In this document: positions 54,524-62,949 of the stretch, piece by piece
How the letters are laid out: each line of letters begins with the position of its first letter
Numbering within the stretch: the stretch's first letter is position 1
From: Thermoanaerobaculia bacterium
Lineage (GTDB): Bacteria > Acidobacteriota > Thermoanaerobaculia > Multivoradales > Multivoraceae
Reading direction: 5' to 3'
Length of the DNA stretch: 64,000 nucleotides
NCBI GenBank assembly: GCA_022826745.1
Contig: JAJDUI010000038.1
Span: 20,981 to 84,980 of the forward strand
Program-made: the position numbers and the translations under genes
The notes under the pieces: model-generated
What the model saw: only the letters and a program-made list of their open reading frames with translations
Told to the model about the DNA's origin: nothing
Database searches by the model: none

Positions 54524-55638
54524 CAGGCGGCCTCCTGCTGTTCCAGTCCGGAGATGAGCCGGTCCTTCCACACTCTCTCGCTGCCGATGCTGAGCGCCAG
54601 CAGCTTGGAGCGGCGGTAGTAGAGGTGGCAATCGGATTCCCAGGTGAAGCCGATGCCGCCGTGCGTCTGGATGTTCTCCTTCGAGGCGAAGTGGAAGGCC
54701 TGCGTCGCGCCGACGCGGGCCGCGGCCGCCGCCACCGGCAGCTCGGGCGCATCGGTCGACAGCGCCCAGGCGCCGTAGTAGCAGTTCGCCCGGGCGAGTT
54801 CGTTCTTGATGTAGATGTCGGCGAGCTTGTGCTTGATCGCCTGGAAGGAGCCGATCGGCCGGCCGAAGGCGTAGCGGCCCTTCGCGTAGCCGATCGCCAT
54901 CTGGAGGCAGGCGTCGGCGCCGCCGAGCTGTTCCATCGCGAACAGCACGGCGGCGCGGTCGAACACACGGTCCTTGAGCGCCCAGCCCTGACCGGCTTCG
55001 CCGAGGGGTTCCGCTTCGGCGCCGTCGAACGTGATCCTGGCGTGGGAACGGGAGGGGTCGAGGGTCTCGACCTGCTCGCGGGAAACTCCGCTTCCATCCA
55101 GGTCGACGAGCGCGAGCGAAACGCCGTCTCCGTCCCTCGCGACAACGACGCAGAAGTCGGCGATGTCGCCGTCAGGTACAGGCATCTTGGTGCCCGACAG
55201 GGTGCCGCCCCTCAGCGTCGCCTGCATGTTCGCCGGGGTCGCCAGACCGGGGCCTTCCGAGAGAGCGAAGGTACCGATCGTCTCGCCGGTCGCCAGCCTG
55301 GGAAGCAACCGCTGCTTCTGCTCTTCCGAGCCGCCGAGGAGCACCGCCTCCGTGGCCAGGTAGACCGAGGAGGAGAAGGGCACCGGCGCGACCGCGCGCC
55401 CGAGTTCCTCGGCGACGACGCAGAGTTCGAGGTAGCCGAAGCCGATGCCGCCGTACTCCTCGGGAACCGCGATGCCGGGGGATTCGTTGGCGCCGATCTG
55501 CTGCCACAGATCGCGCGCGAAGGGTTCGTCCGCGTCTTCCAGCACCCGCCGGGGGACGGTCGTATCGCAGGCCGCGCGCAGGAAGTCGCGCGTCTGCTGC
55601 TTCAGTGCCTTCTGGGCATCCGAGAAATCGAAGTTCAT
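54523..55638 (-). CDS. Acyl-CoA dehydrogenase (partner subunit)
   Basis: 371 residues from the ATG at 55638. ACAD features: 'FSDAQKALKQQTRDFLRAAC', 'GIAVPEEYGGIGFGYLELCVVAEELGRAVAPVPF', 'ACLQMAIGYAKGRYAFGRPIGSFQAIKHKLADIYI' and the end 'ENIQTHGGIGFTWESDCHLYYRRSK'. The usual flavin block L-T/S-E-P-x-x-G-S-D is replaced by 'ALSEGPGLATPANMQATL', so FAD binding by this chain alone is doubtful. It stands first in a two-gene operon with the 408-residue ACAD, which keeps that block. A heteromeric enzyme is the likely product. Confidence 0.9.
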   Translation of the reverse strand: MNFDFSDAQKALKQQTRDFLRAACDTTVPRRVLEDADEPFARDLWQQIGANESPGIAVPEEYGGIGFGYLELCVVAEELGRAVAPVPFSSSVYLATEAVLLGGSEEQKQRLLPRLATGETIGTFALSEGPGLATPANMQATLRGGTLSGTKMPVPDGDIADFCVVVARDGDGVSLALVDLDGSGVSREQVETLDPSRSHARITFDGAEAEPLGEAGQGWALKDRVFDRAAVLFAMEQLGGADACLQMAIGYAKGRYAFGRPIGSFQAIKHKLADIYIKNELARANCYYGAWALSTDAPELPVAAAAARVGATQAFHFASKENIQTHGGIGFTWESDCHLYYRRSKLLALSIGSERVWKDRLISGLEQQEAA

Positions 55639-55714
55639 TGCTGCTCCTGGGTCTGTTTCGGACGCGGAGTGTAGCAAGCGAAATCGGGCCACGCTCCGCT
55701 CTCACCGAACCCCT

Positions 55715-56467
55715 TCAGACCTCGTAGGTTCGGCCCTCCACGGCGGCTTCGATCTCGAGGTCGGAGCGTTCGAGCATGTCGTCGCCGAGGTGCGTGAGGA
55801 GCATCCGGCCGCAGTCCAGACGGTGCCTCCGGGCGAGCAGTTCGACGTAGTTCAGGTGGTTCGGGACGGGCCGGTCGTAGAAGTTACATTCGCAGATGAA
55901 GAGGTCCGCGCCCGCGGCGGCGTCGATCAACGCTTCGGTCCACTCCGTGTCGCCGGAGAACGCGAGCGTTCGGCCGCCGTACTCGACACGTAGCGCGTAG
56001 CTCGGCGCGCCGGAGGGGTGGACGACCTCGAACGGGGTCACCCCGAGCCCGTTGACGGAGACTGTCTCGCGCTCGTGGAGCTCGACGATCTCGAGTTCGA
56101 ACGCCAGTTCGCGTCTGGAGGAGCCTGGGTACAGGGCTTCCGCCGCCTGCCGGATTCTCTCCCGGAGCCCTGGCGGGCCGGCGAGGGTGAGGGGTGTGGT
56201 TCGGCGGGCCCGGTAGTGGGCGTCGCTCAGGAGAAAGGGCAGACCGCCGAAGTGGTCTCCGTGCAAGTGGGTGATGAGGATCGTGCGAATCGACGCGGGC
56301 TCGATGCCGCGGGCCTTCATCGCGACCAGAGACGTCGCGCCGCAGTCGAGCAGAGTCGGAGAAAGGGCGCCGGCGCTCGTCTGGCCGCCCAGGAGGAAGC
56401 AGGTGTGCAGCCGGCCGCCGCTGCTGAAGGCGTCGCCGCAGCCGAGGACCTGGAGCTGGAACGTCAT
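55715..56467 (-). CDS. MBL-fold metallo-hydrolase (RNase Z-like)
   Basis: 250 residues from the ATG at 56467. Metal motifs: 'ILITHLHGDHFGGLPFLLSD' (HxHxDH), 'FEVVHPSGAPSYALRVEYGGRTLAFSGDTEW' and 'MLLTHLGDDM'. The N-terminus 'LQVLGCGDAFSSGGRLHTCFLL' and the overall layout match the RNase Z-like/arylsulfatase-like subgroup of the metallo-beta-lactamase superfamily. No exosite arm of true RNase Z is seen, so the substrate is open. It lies 76 nt before the start of the ACAD pair on the same strand and is divergent from the crotonase. Confidence 0.88.
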   Translation of the reverse strand: MTFQLQVLGCGDAFSSGGRLHTCFLLGGQTSAGALSPTLLDCGATSLVAMKARGIEPASIRTILITHLHGDHFGGLPFLLSDAHYRARRTTPLTLAGPPGLRERIRQAAEALYPGSSRRELAFELEIVELHERETVSVNGLGVTPFEVVHPSGAPSYALRVEYGGRTLAFSGDTEWTEALIDAAAGADLFICECNFYDRPVPNHLNYVELLARRHRLDCGRMLLTHLGDDMLERSDLEIEAAVEGRTYEV

Positions 56468-56611
56468 GGGGCTGTGAAACGGGATCCGGAGATTGTCGTG
56501 CGGCCGTGGCCGCCTGCCGGGCGGCATGATAGAGCACCAGTCGACGTGGTACGGGACGGTTTGAAGGGGCCGGCGAAGGTGTCGGCCCGCCGACCAGGAG
56601 GAGCCAAGGCG

Positions 56612-57403
56612 ATGGGGAAGCAGACGAGTTTCGAGACGATCAGGGTCGAGAGCGACGGCAATCTGGGGTTCCTGACCCTGGCCCGGCCCGAACGGCTGAA
56701 CGCTGTGGACGGGACGATGCTCAGCGAACTGGCACAGGCCGCCGCCTGGTTCGACGGCCGCAGCGAGGTCGACGTGGTCGTGTTGCGCGGCGAGGGCCGT
56801 GCGTTCTGCGCCGGGGCCGATCTGAAGGCGATGGGTGGCGCTTCGGAGTTGAACTGGCGCCAGCGGCGCGAGGCCGGCCAGCTCGGCCGCCGCGCGATGG
56901 ACGCCCTGGAGCAGATGCGGGCGTTGACCGTCGCCCAGGTCCAGGGCTACGCGGTCGGCGGCGGCTTCCTGCTGATGGCGGCCTGTGACCTGCGCGTGGT
57001 CGCGGAGGACGCCGTGTTCTTCATTCCCGAGGTCGAGCTGGGTCTCCCCCTGGCCTGGGGCGGCGTGCCACGGATGGTACGCGAGATCGGACCGGCCCTG
57101 ACCAAGGAACTGATCATCACCTGCCGGCGATTCGGCCCGTCGGAGGTGGCACCGATGGTCAACCGGATCGTGCCGGCGGACCGGCTCGAGGAAGAGGCAC
57201 TGGACCTGGCCCGGTCCCTGGCCGCGATGCCCACGGTGCCCGCCGCGATCACGAAGGACCATGTGAACGCGGTGAGCCGGGCCATCGCGGGCGCCACCGA
57301 CTTCGCCGACGGCGACACCCTGCAGTGGGTGAGGGGAGAGGCCGAGTCGGAGGCGGCCCGGCTGCGCTACACGGAGCGCACCCTCGGCGGCAGGCGAGCC
57401 TAG
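56612..57403 (+). CDS. Enoyl-CoA hydratase/isomerase (crotonase) family protein
   Basis: 263 residues from the ATG at 56612, with AGGAGGAG at 56596-56603. The crotonase fold is clear: oxyanion loops 'GEGRAFCAGADLKAM' and 'YAVGGGFLLMAACDLRVVAEDAVFF', then 'IPEVELGLPLAWGGVPRMV'. The first catalytic Glu of hydratases (in G-G-G-x-E-L) is Leu here; the second ('PEVELG') is kept, a pattern commoner in isomerases or other crotonases than in water-adding enzymes. It may act after the ACAD pair 1 kb away. The in-frame extension upstream to 56018 is antisense to the MBL gene. Confidence 0.88.
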   Translation: MGKQTSFETIRVESDGNLGFLTLARPERLNAVDGTMLSELAQAAAWFDGRSEVDVVVLRGEGRAFCAGADLKAMGGASELNWRQRREAGQLGRRAMDALEQMRALTVAQVQGYAVGGGFLLMAACDLRVVAEDAVFFIPEVELGLPLAWGGVPRMVREIGPALTKELIITCRRFGPSEVAPMVNRIVPADRLEEEALDLARSLAAMPTVPAAITKDHVNAVSRAIAGATDFADGDTLQWVRGEAESEAARLRYTERTLGGRRA

Positions 57404-57416
57404 CCCGCGGGGACTG

Positions 57417-57439
57417 GGTGCGCCGGCGCCCCCGCCGGC
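57417..57439 (+). repeat. Palindromic gene-end element (stem GCCGGCG, loop CCCC)
   Basis: GGTGC (57417-57421), stem GCCGGCG (57422-57428), loop CCCC, stem CGCCGGC (57433-57439). It is the plus-strand equivalent of the copy at 3810. It lies between convergent genes, next to a separate 9-bp hairpin. Confidence 0.6.
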
Positions 57440-57444
57440 TGTGG

Positions 57445-57466
57445 CCGCGGGTCTTCTGACCCGCGG
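57445..57466. terminator. Perfect 9-bp hairpin between convergent genes
   Basis: CCGCGGGTC, loop TTCT, GACCCGCGG. It lies between the crotonase and the amidohydrolase, both of which end here, and a second hairpin (CGCCGC-GAA-GCGGCG, 57476-57490) follows. There is no T tract, so classic intrinsic termination is not shown; a bidirectional transcription block or mRNA 3' end protection is the likely role. Confidence 0.4.
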
Positions 57467-57503
57467 ACAACAAGGCGCCGCGAAGCGGCGACCATCCTGC
57501 GGG

Positions 57504-58826
57504 CTAGCCCGGCGCCTTGTGGACCCGGCCGACCCGCATGACGAAGCGGACGTCCTGGAGTCTCGTGACGTCGGCGATCGGGTCGCCCTCCACCGCGATC
57601 AGGTCGGCCGCCTTGCCGGCTGCGATCGAGCCGGTCTCCTCCCAGATGTCGAGCAGCTTCGCCGTCACGACCGTGGCTGACTGGATCGCCGTCATCGGCG
57701 CCATGCCCCCTTCGACCATGTAGAGGAACTCCTGGGCGTTGCTGCCGTGGGGACAGACGCCGCAGTCCGTGCCGAAGGCGATCGGCACACCGGCCCGATG
57801 GGCCTTGGCGAATGTCTCCTGGATCACCGGACCGATGGCGGCCGCCTTGGGCCGGATGATCTCAGGGAAGTAGCCTGGCACCGCGGCCTTCTCGGCCACG
57901 AAGTTGCCCGCGGAAATCGTGGGGACGAACCAGGTGCCGTGCTCCTTCATCAGCTCGAACGCCTCTTCGTCCATGTACGTGCCGTGCTCGATGGTCGTGA
58001 CGCCGGCCCGTATGGCGCGCTTCATGCCTTCCGCGCCGTGGGCGTGGGCGGCGACCATGAAGCCGTAGTCGTTCGCCGCCTCGACGATCGCCCGCATCTC
58101 CTCTTCCGTGAACTGCGGGTTCTGGCCGCTCTTGGCCAGGCTGAGGACGCCTCCGGTGGCGGTGATCTTGATCAGGTCGGCGCCCTCCTTGTAGCGCTGC
58201 CGGACCGCCTTGCGCGCGTCTGCGACGCCGTTGACTATGCCCTCCTTGGGGCCGGGATCGCCGGTCAGATCCGCCCTCATGCCGTTCGTCCGGTCGCCGT
58301 GGCCGCCGGTGGAGGCCAGGGAGATCGTGGCCGCGAAGATCCGCGGCCCCGGCATGTCGCCGCGGTTGATCGCGTTGCGCACGGCGAGAATCGCCGTCGT
58401 CTCGCCGCCCACGTCGCGCACCGTCGTGAAGCCGGCCAGCAACGTCCGCTCCGCGTAGATGAGACCCTTGATCGCCAGGTCCGCCGGGTTCTCCTGGAAG
58501 CGGTCCAGGTACGAGGCGGCGCCGGCCTGCTGCGAAGTCAGGTGGACGTGCATGTCCATCAGCCCGGGCAGCACGGTGTGGCCGGAGAGGTCGATCAGCG
58601 TGTCGCCGCTCTCCGGATCGACAAGCCCTTCCTCGACGGCCGTGATCGTCTCGCCTTCGACCACGATCGTGTGCCGGCCCAGCACCTCGCCGGCCTCGAC
58701 GTCGACCAGGGAGCCCGCGTGGATCACGGTGCGACCGTCGGCAGCGAGGGCGGAGGTCGCCCCGAGCAGGCAGACTGCGGCCGCGAAGAGAAGGGCGAGG
58801 CGAGGCAGACGGGTGTTTCGACACAT
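57504..58826 (-). CDS. Secreted metal-dependent amidohydrolase
   Basis: 440 residues from the ATG at 58826. A signal peptide ends 'LLGATSALA|ADG'. The amidohydrolase fold has 'GLMDMHVHLT' (HxH), 'DLIKITATGG' (bridging Lys), 'VAAHAHGAEGMKRAI', 'TIEHGTYMD' and 'IAFGTDCGVC' (last metal Asp), and it closes with 'GSIAAGKAADLIAVEGDP'. Similar proteins are annotated as prolidase or imidazolonepropionase-like hydrolases, many of them dipeptidases for carboxypeptidase-type substrates. The exact substrate cannot be read. It is divergent from nothing close; the DUF368 gene lies 74 nt upstream on the same strand. Confidence 0.9.
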   Translation of the reverse strand: MCRNTRLPRLALLFAAAVCLLGATSALAADGRTVIHAGSLVDVEAGEVLGRHTIVVEGETITAVEEGLVDPESGDTLIDLSGHTVLPGLMDMHVHLTSQQAGAASYLDRFQENPADLAIKGLIYAERTLLAGFTTVRDVGGETTAILAVRNAINRGDMPGPRIFAATISLASTGGHGDRTNGMRADLTGDPGPKEGIVNGVADARKAVRQRYKEGADLIKITATGGVLSLAKSGQNPQFTEEEMRAIVEAANDYGFMVAAHAHGAEGMKRAIRAGVTTIEHGTYMDEEAFELMKEHGTWFVPTISAGNFVAEKAAVPGYFPEIIRPKAAAIGPVIQETFAKAHRAGVPIAFGTDCGVCPHGSNAQEFLYMVEGGMAPMTAIQSATVVTAKLLDIWEETGSIAAGKAADLIAVEGDPIADVTRLQDVRFVMRVGRVHKAPG

Positions 58827-58887
58827 TTCGACGGCTCCGAGCGGTGGAACGGTGTAAGCGGAGAGGGACTGTAGCGCAGCAGGACCG

Positions 58888-58903
58888 GGTGCGCCGGCGC
58901 CTA
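58888..58903 (+). repeat. GGTGC-GCCGGCG element, half copy
   Basis: GGTGC followed by GCCGGCG, then CCTA and a decayed second half. It overlaps the stop codon of the DUF368 gene. Confidence 0.35.
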
Positions 58904-59812
58904 CGTTGCCGTCTTGGTGGGGACCCGTCCGAGCCGGCCCATGCCCCAGGTCAGGACGAAGCCGGCGGCGGCCAGGACGACTGCCGATCCGAGTTGGAGG
59001 ACGCCTGGCGGAGAGGCCTCGAAGGGCCAGAGACCGACGACGGCGCCCAGCAGAAGACCCAGAAGCACGCCCAGGGTCGCCTGTCGGAAGCGTCGCAGCG
59101 CGAATCGCACCGCGTTGCTGATGACCGTCGCGCCGACGGCGATGCCGATCAGAACCGGCAGCAGGACGGCGCCGGCCTCGAGCAGGTCCGCCGCATCAAG
59201 TCCTCTGAGCCCCTGGAAGAGCAGATCGACGGCGCCGAGGATCGCTTCGTACTGGCCCAGGACGAGGAGCAGGTAGGCGCCGCTCAGTCCCGGCAGAATC
59301 ATCGCGGCGGCGCCGGCCGACCCGGCGACCGCGAGGAGAACGGGCCCGCTGCCGGAGAGTCCTTCGGAGGCCGGACCGCTCTGGGCGATCGCGAGCGCAG
59401 CCATCGCCGCGAAACCGCCTGCCGTGCCAGCCCGGAAGCTCCGCTTGGCCGGTTGGGCCAAACGCCACACCAGGGGCGCGCCCCCCAGGGTCAGGCCGAT
59501 GAAGGCGCTGTACATGAGCCAGCGCTGGTGGACGACCAGGTCGCGCAGGGTGCCGGCCAGCAGCAGAATCGCCAGGCCGCCTGCAACGGCCACGACGGCC
59601 AGGAGCAACAGCGGCTGAAGGCGCAGTCGCAGCCGGGTCGTGTCCGCCACCGCCTCGATGAAGCGCGGATAGATGCCGACGGCCAGCAGCATCGTGCCGC
59701 CACTGATTCCGGGCACCAGGTTCGCGAGGCCCATCAGAACACCGCCGGCGGCCGCGCGCGGTACCCAGGATGCGGCTCCGGGGCCTCCGGGCGCGGTCTT
59801 GCTGTCAGCCAT
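58901..59812 (-). CDS. DUF368 membrane protein (PopT-type polyprenyl-phosphate transporter)
   Basis: 303 residues from the ATG at 59812; an upstream in-frame ATG at 59872 would overlap the gor promoter. About eight membrane segments are seen. The family fingerprint is 'GGVLMGLANLVPGISGGTMLLAVGIYPRFIEAV' in outline near the N-terminus, mirrored by 'AAAMILPGLSGAYLLLVLGQYEAIL' in the middle: two re-entrant-type P-G-x-S-G repeats. DUF368 proteins (PopT) recycle undecaprenyl phosphate across the membrane for cell wall synthesis. The gene is 58 nt from, and divergent to, the glutathione reductase-like gene. Confidence 0.92.
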   Translation of the reverse strand: MADSKTAPGGPGAASWVPRAAAGGVLMGLANLVPGISGGTMLLAVGIYPRFIEAVADTTRLRLRLQPLLLLAVVAVAGGLAILLLAGTLRDLVVHQRWLMYSAFIGLTLGGAPLVWRLAQPAKRSFRAGTAGGFAAMAALAIAQSGPASEGLSGSGPVLLAVAGSAGAAAMILPGLSGAYLLLVLGQYEAILGAVDLLFQGLRGLDAADLLEAGAVLLPVLIGIAVGATVISNAVRFALRRFRQATLGVLLGLLLGAVVGLWPFEASPPGVLQLGSAVVLAAAGFVLTWGMGRLGRVPTKTAT

Positions 59813-59870
59813 CGAGTCGAGTCTAAGGGCGCATGGCGATTCCGCGCCCGATTGGTCTAGCGTTGCGCCC

Positions 59871-61238
59871 ATGACGGACTACGACTACGACCTCTTCGTG
59901 ATCGGCGCGGGTTCGGGCGGCGTGCGCGCCAGCCGGATGGCAGCCGGCCACGGCGCGCGGGTGGCGGTGGCAGAGGAACGCTACCTCGGCGGTACCTGCG
60001 TCAACGTCGGCTGCGTGCCGAAGAAGCTGCTCGTCTGCGCTTCGGCCTTCGCGGACCATTACCGCGAGGCTGCGGGTTTCGGTTGGGCGGCGGAGCAACC
60101 CGCCTTCGACTGGGCACGGCTGATCGCGAACAAGAACCGGGAGATCGAGCGCCTGAACGGGATCTACCGCGGCCTGCTCGACTCAGCCGGCGTCGAGCTG
60201 TTCGAAGGTCGGGCGCGGCTGCTCGATCCGCACACGGTGGGGATCGATGGGGGAGACGCAGGCCGCCGGCGAGTCACTGCGGACCAGGTCCTGGTCGCCG
60301 TCGGCAGTTGGCCGGACATGCCGCCGATCCCGGGCATCGAGCACGCGATCAGTTCGAACGAGGCGTTCTTCCTGGAGCGCCTGCCGGAGCGCTTCGCGGT
60401 CGTGGGCGGCGGTTACATCGGGGTCGAGTTCGCCGGCATCTTTGCGGGACTCGGTTGCGACGTGACGCTGATCTACCGGGGACCGCTGTTCTTGCGCGGA
60501 TTCGACGAGGAGATACGCACTCACCTGGCCGAGGAGATGAGGTCGCGCGGTATCGAACTCCGGTTCGACAGGCGGGTGGAGTCGATCGAGGAAAGAGCCG
60601 GCGCCGGCGACGATCGGTTGCGGCTCCACCTCGATAGCGGCGACGAGGTCGATTGCGGCGAGGTTCTCTATGCCACCGGCCGCCGGCCCCTGGTCGCCGA
60701 CCTGGGACTGGAGAACTGCGGCGTGGCGCGGGGCGAGTTGGGCGAAATCCTCGTCGACGAGTACTCGCGCAGCAATGTGCCGAACATCTGGGCGATCGGC
60801 GACGTGACGGACCGCCTGAATCTGACCCCGGTGGCGATTCACGAGGCGATGTGCCTGAGCCGGACTCTCTACGGCGGCGAACCGACTCCGGTTGACCACG
60901 AAACCGTCGCCACCGCCGTGTTCAGCCAGCCCCCGCTGGCCGCGGTCGGTCTGACCGAGGAGGAGGCAAGAGCTCGCTACGGTGAGGTGGACGTCTACCG
61001 GAGCCGGTTCCGGCCGCTCAAGCTGACGCTGACCGACAACCAGGAACGCACCCTGGTCAAGCTGATCGTCGACCGTGCGAGCGGCCGGGTGCTGGGCGCC
61101 CACATGCTCGGCGCCGACGCGCCGGAGATCATCCAGGGCCTCGCGGTCGCGGTGAAGATGGGCGCCACCAAGGACGACTTCGACGCCGCGATGGCGATTC
61201 ACCCCACCTCGGCCGAGGAGTTCGTCACCCTCCGCTGA
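59871..61238 (+). CDS. gor: Glutathione-disulfide reductase-type flavoprotein
   Basis: 455 residues from the ATG at 59871. FAD-binding 'YDLFVIGAGSGGVRASRMAA', the redox disulfide 'GGTCVNVGCVPKKL' (Cys43, Cys48), the NAD(P)-binding 'FAVVGGGYIGVEFAGIFAGLG', the second FAD motif 'VPNIWAIGDVTDRLNLTPVAI' and the active-site His444 in 'AIHPTSAEEFVTLR'. The 'HPTSAEEFV' end is typical of glutathione reductases. The position after the Rossmann GxGxxG carries no clear Arg pair, so NADPH preference is not settled. gshB and a ChaC-type gene follow within 1.7 kb, which supports glutathione as the substrate. Confidence 0.92.
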   Translation: MTDYDYDLFVIGAGSGGVRASRMAAGHGARVAVAEERYLGGTCVNVGCVPKKLLVCASAFADHYREAAGFGWAAEQPAFDWARLIANKNREIERLNGIYRGLLDSAGVELFEGRARLLDPHTVGIDGGDAGRRRVTADQVLVAVGSWPDMPPIPGIEHAISSNEAFFLERLPERFAVVGGGYIGVEFAGIFAGLGCDVTLIYRGPLFLRGFDEEIRTHLAEEMRSRGIELRFDRRVESIEERAGAGDDRLRLHLDSGDEVDCGEVLYATGRRPLVADLGLENCGVARGELGEILVDEYSRSNVPNIWAIGDVTDRLNLTPVAIHEAMCLSRTLYGGEPTPVDHETVATAVFSQPPLAAVGLTEEEARARYGEVDVYRSRFRPLKLTLTDNQERTLVKLIVDRASGRVLGAHMLGADAPEIIQGLAVAVKMGATKDDFDAAMAIHPTSAEEFVTLR

Positions 61239-61250
61239 GTCCCCACCGTC

Positions 61251-61273
61251 GGTGCGCCGGCCTTCTGGCCGGC
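61251..61273 (+). repeat. Palindromic gene-end element (stem GCCGGCC, loop TTCT)
   Basis: GGTGC (61251-61255), stem GCCGGCC (61256-61262), loop TTCT, stem GGCCGGC (61267-61273). It lies between the convergent gor and gshB genes. It is the plus-strand counterpart of the copy at 6184, whose loop reads TTCC on the same strand. Confidence 0.65.
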
Positions 61274-61291
61274 CCGGACCCGGTCCGTGGT

Positions 61292-62245
61292 TCAGCCGGC
61301 GTCCCGGCGCGCCTCCACCGCGTCGAGCACGTCGACCTCCAGTCGCGGTCCGCCGAGGTCGGCGATCTCGCGCAGGCCGGTTGGGCTCGTCACGTTGACC
61401 TCGGTCAGCCAGCCGCCGATCACGTCGATGCCGGCGAAGACGATGCCGAGCCGGACCAGCTCGGGCCCGACCGCGGCAGCGATCTCGCGGTCGCGTTCGT
61501 CGACTTCGGTGGCCGCGGGCTGCCCGCCGACGTGGAAGTTCGCCCGCGACTCGCCCTCGGCGGGCACGCGCAGCACCGCGCCGAGCGCCTTGCCCTCGAC
61601 CAGGATGACCCGCTTGTCCCCCTGCCGGATCTCGGGCAGGTAGCGCTGGGCCATGAGGTAGCGGCTCTCGTGGGCGGTCGCGGCCTCGAGGATGGCGCTC
61701 GTGTTCCGGTCGCCGGCTTTCAGGTGGAAGATCCCCTCGCCGCCGGCGCCGTCCAGCGGCTTGACGATCATCTCGCCGCCCATTTCCTCCTGGAAGGCAA
61801 GCAACTCCCCAATCCGGCGGCTGACCCGCGCCGGCGGGCAGACCTCCGGAAAGCGGAGCGCGAACAGCTTCTCGTTCGCGTCGCGAAGCGACAGCGGGTC
61901 GTTCACGACCAGGGTGCTCTTCGCCACCATCGACAGCAGGTGCGTGGCGTAGAAGAAGGCCATGTCGAAGGGCGGGTCCTTCCGCATCCAGACCACGTCG
62001 AACTCATCGAGGAACGCGGTCCGGCCGGCGCCGACCTCGTACCAGTCGTTGCCGGCCTCCGGATCGGTGGTGCGGGCGGGAATCGCCTCCGCCTTCGGCC
62101 GTCCCTTCGGCCCGAGTTCCAGCGTGTCGATCGTGCAGACCGCGAGCTCGTGGCCTCGGTTGTCCGCCTCGCGCAAGAAGGCGATCGTCGTGTCCTTCTC
62201 GGGATCGAGACGCTCGATCGGATCGATGACGAAGAGGTGGCGCAT
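61292..62245 (-). CDS. gshB: Glutathione synthetase
   Basis: 317 residues from the ATG at 62245. It joins gamma-glutamylcysteine and glycine with ATP. Seen are the start 'LFVIDPIERLDPEKDTTIAFLREA', 'WMRKDPPFDMAFFYATHLL', 'VVNDPLSLRDANEKLFALRFPE', the ATP-grasp loop 'MIVKPLDGAGGEGIFHL', 'MAQRYLPEIRQGDKRVILVEGK' and the metal-site end 'WLTEVNVTSPTGLREI'. The length matches the bacterial GshB family. No gshA is in the window. The gene is divergent from the ChaC-type gene over a 90-bp gap. Confidence 0.97.
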   Translation of the reverse strand: MRHLFVIDPIERLDPEKDTTIAFLREADNRGHELAVCTIDTLELGPKGRPKAEAIPARTTDPEAGNDWYEVGAGRTAFLDEFDVVWMRKDPPFDMAFFYATHLLSMVAKSTLVVNDPLSLRDANEKLFALRFPEVCPPARVSRRIGELLAFQEEMGGEMIVKPLDGAGGEGIFHLKAGDRNTSAILEAATAHESRYLMAQRYLPEIRQGDKRVILVEGKALGAVLRVPAEGESRANFHVGGQPAATEVDERDREIAAAVGPELVRLGIVFAGIDVIGGWLTEVNVTSPTGLREIADLGGPRLEVDVLDAVEARRDAG

Positions 62246-62335
62246 CGGCGGATGGCGGGGGAGAAAACGGGCGGCGCAAGCTATCACGCGGCGGTTGCGG
62301 CGGAACCGGCGGCGCCGCCCGTAGAATCCGACGCC

Positions 62336-62899
62336 GTGGCCCGGACCGACCCACGCTGGCTCTTCGGCTACGGCTCGCTCATCTTCCGCCCGGCGATTCC
62401 CTTCGTCGAGCGCCGCCGCGCGCGTGCCCCCGGCTGGTCGCGGCGCTTCTGGCAATGGTCCACTGACCACCGCGGCGAGCCCTGGCGGCCGGGCCGGGTC
62501 GTGACTCTCGCGCCTGCGCCGGGAGACGGCTGTTGGGGGATTGCCTACCGTCTCGCCGAAGCGGACGCCGACGCCATCCTCGCCGATCTGGACGTACGTG
62601 AACGGGGCGGCTACGTCCGTTTGGAGATCGAACTCGAACTGCACGCGCCTGCCAGGCAGGGGGCTGACACCTCGGCGGCGTCACCGCGCGTCGTGGCGGG
62701 CCTCACCTACCAGGGATGGCCCGGAAACCGGAACTACGCCGGTCCGGCCCCGCTCGCCGAGATCGCCGGCCAGGTCATGCGGGGGACAGGCCCGAGCGGC
62801 GCGAACGCCGACTACGTTCGCGACCTGGACACGGCGCTCAGGGCGCTAGGTATGGAGGACACCCACGTGGCGGCGCTGGCCGCGAGGCTCGAGGAATAG
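62336..62899 (+). CDS. ChaC-like gamma-glutamylcyclotransferase (glutathione-degrading)
   Basis: 187 residues from a GTG at 62336. The motif 'WLFGYGSLIFRP' (substrate loop) begins at residue 8, and the catalytic Glu89 lies in 'LDVRERGGYVR', matching the Y-L-x-x-R-E motif of ChaC enzymes. Later blocks 'VAGLTYQGWPGNRNYAGPAPLAEIA' and 'ANADYVRDLDTALRALG' are also typical. ChaC proteins split glutathione into 5-oxoproline and Cys-Gly. Facing the synthetase gshB head to head, the pair could balance glutathione making and breaking from one control region; that is inference. Confidence 0.88.
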   Translation: MARTDPRWLFGYGSLIFRPAIPFVERRRARAPGWSRRFWQWSTDHRGEPWRPGRVVTLAPAPGDGCWGIAYRLAEADADAILADLDVRERGGYVRLEIELELHAPARQGADTSAASPRVVAGLTYQGWPGNRNYAGPAPLAEIAGQVMRGTGPSGANADYVRDLDTALRALGMEDTHVAALAARLEE

Positions 62900-62949
62900 G
62901 CCGCCGCGCGTGGCGTTCGCCAGCGCCGCGGTTCACGGTGCCTCCCGCG

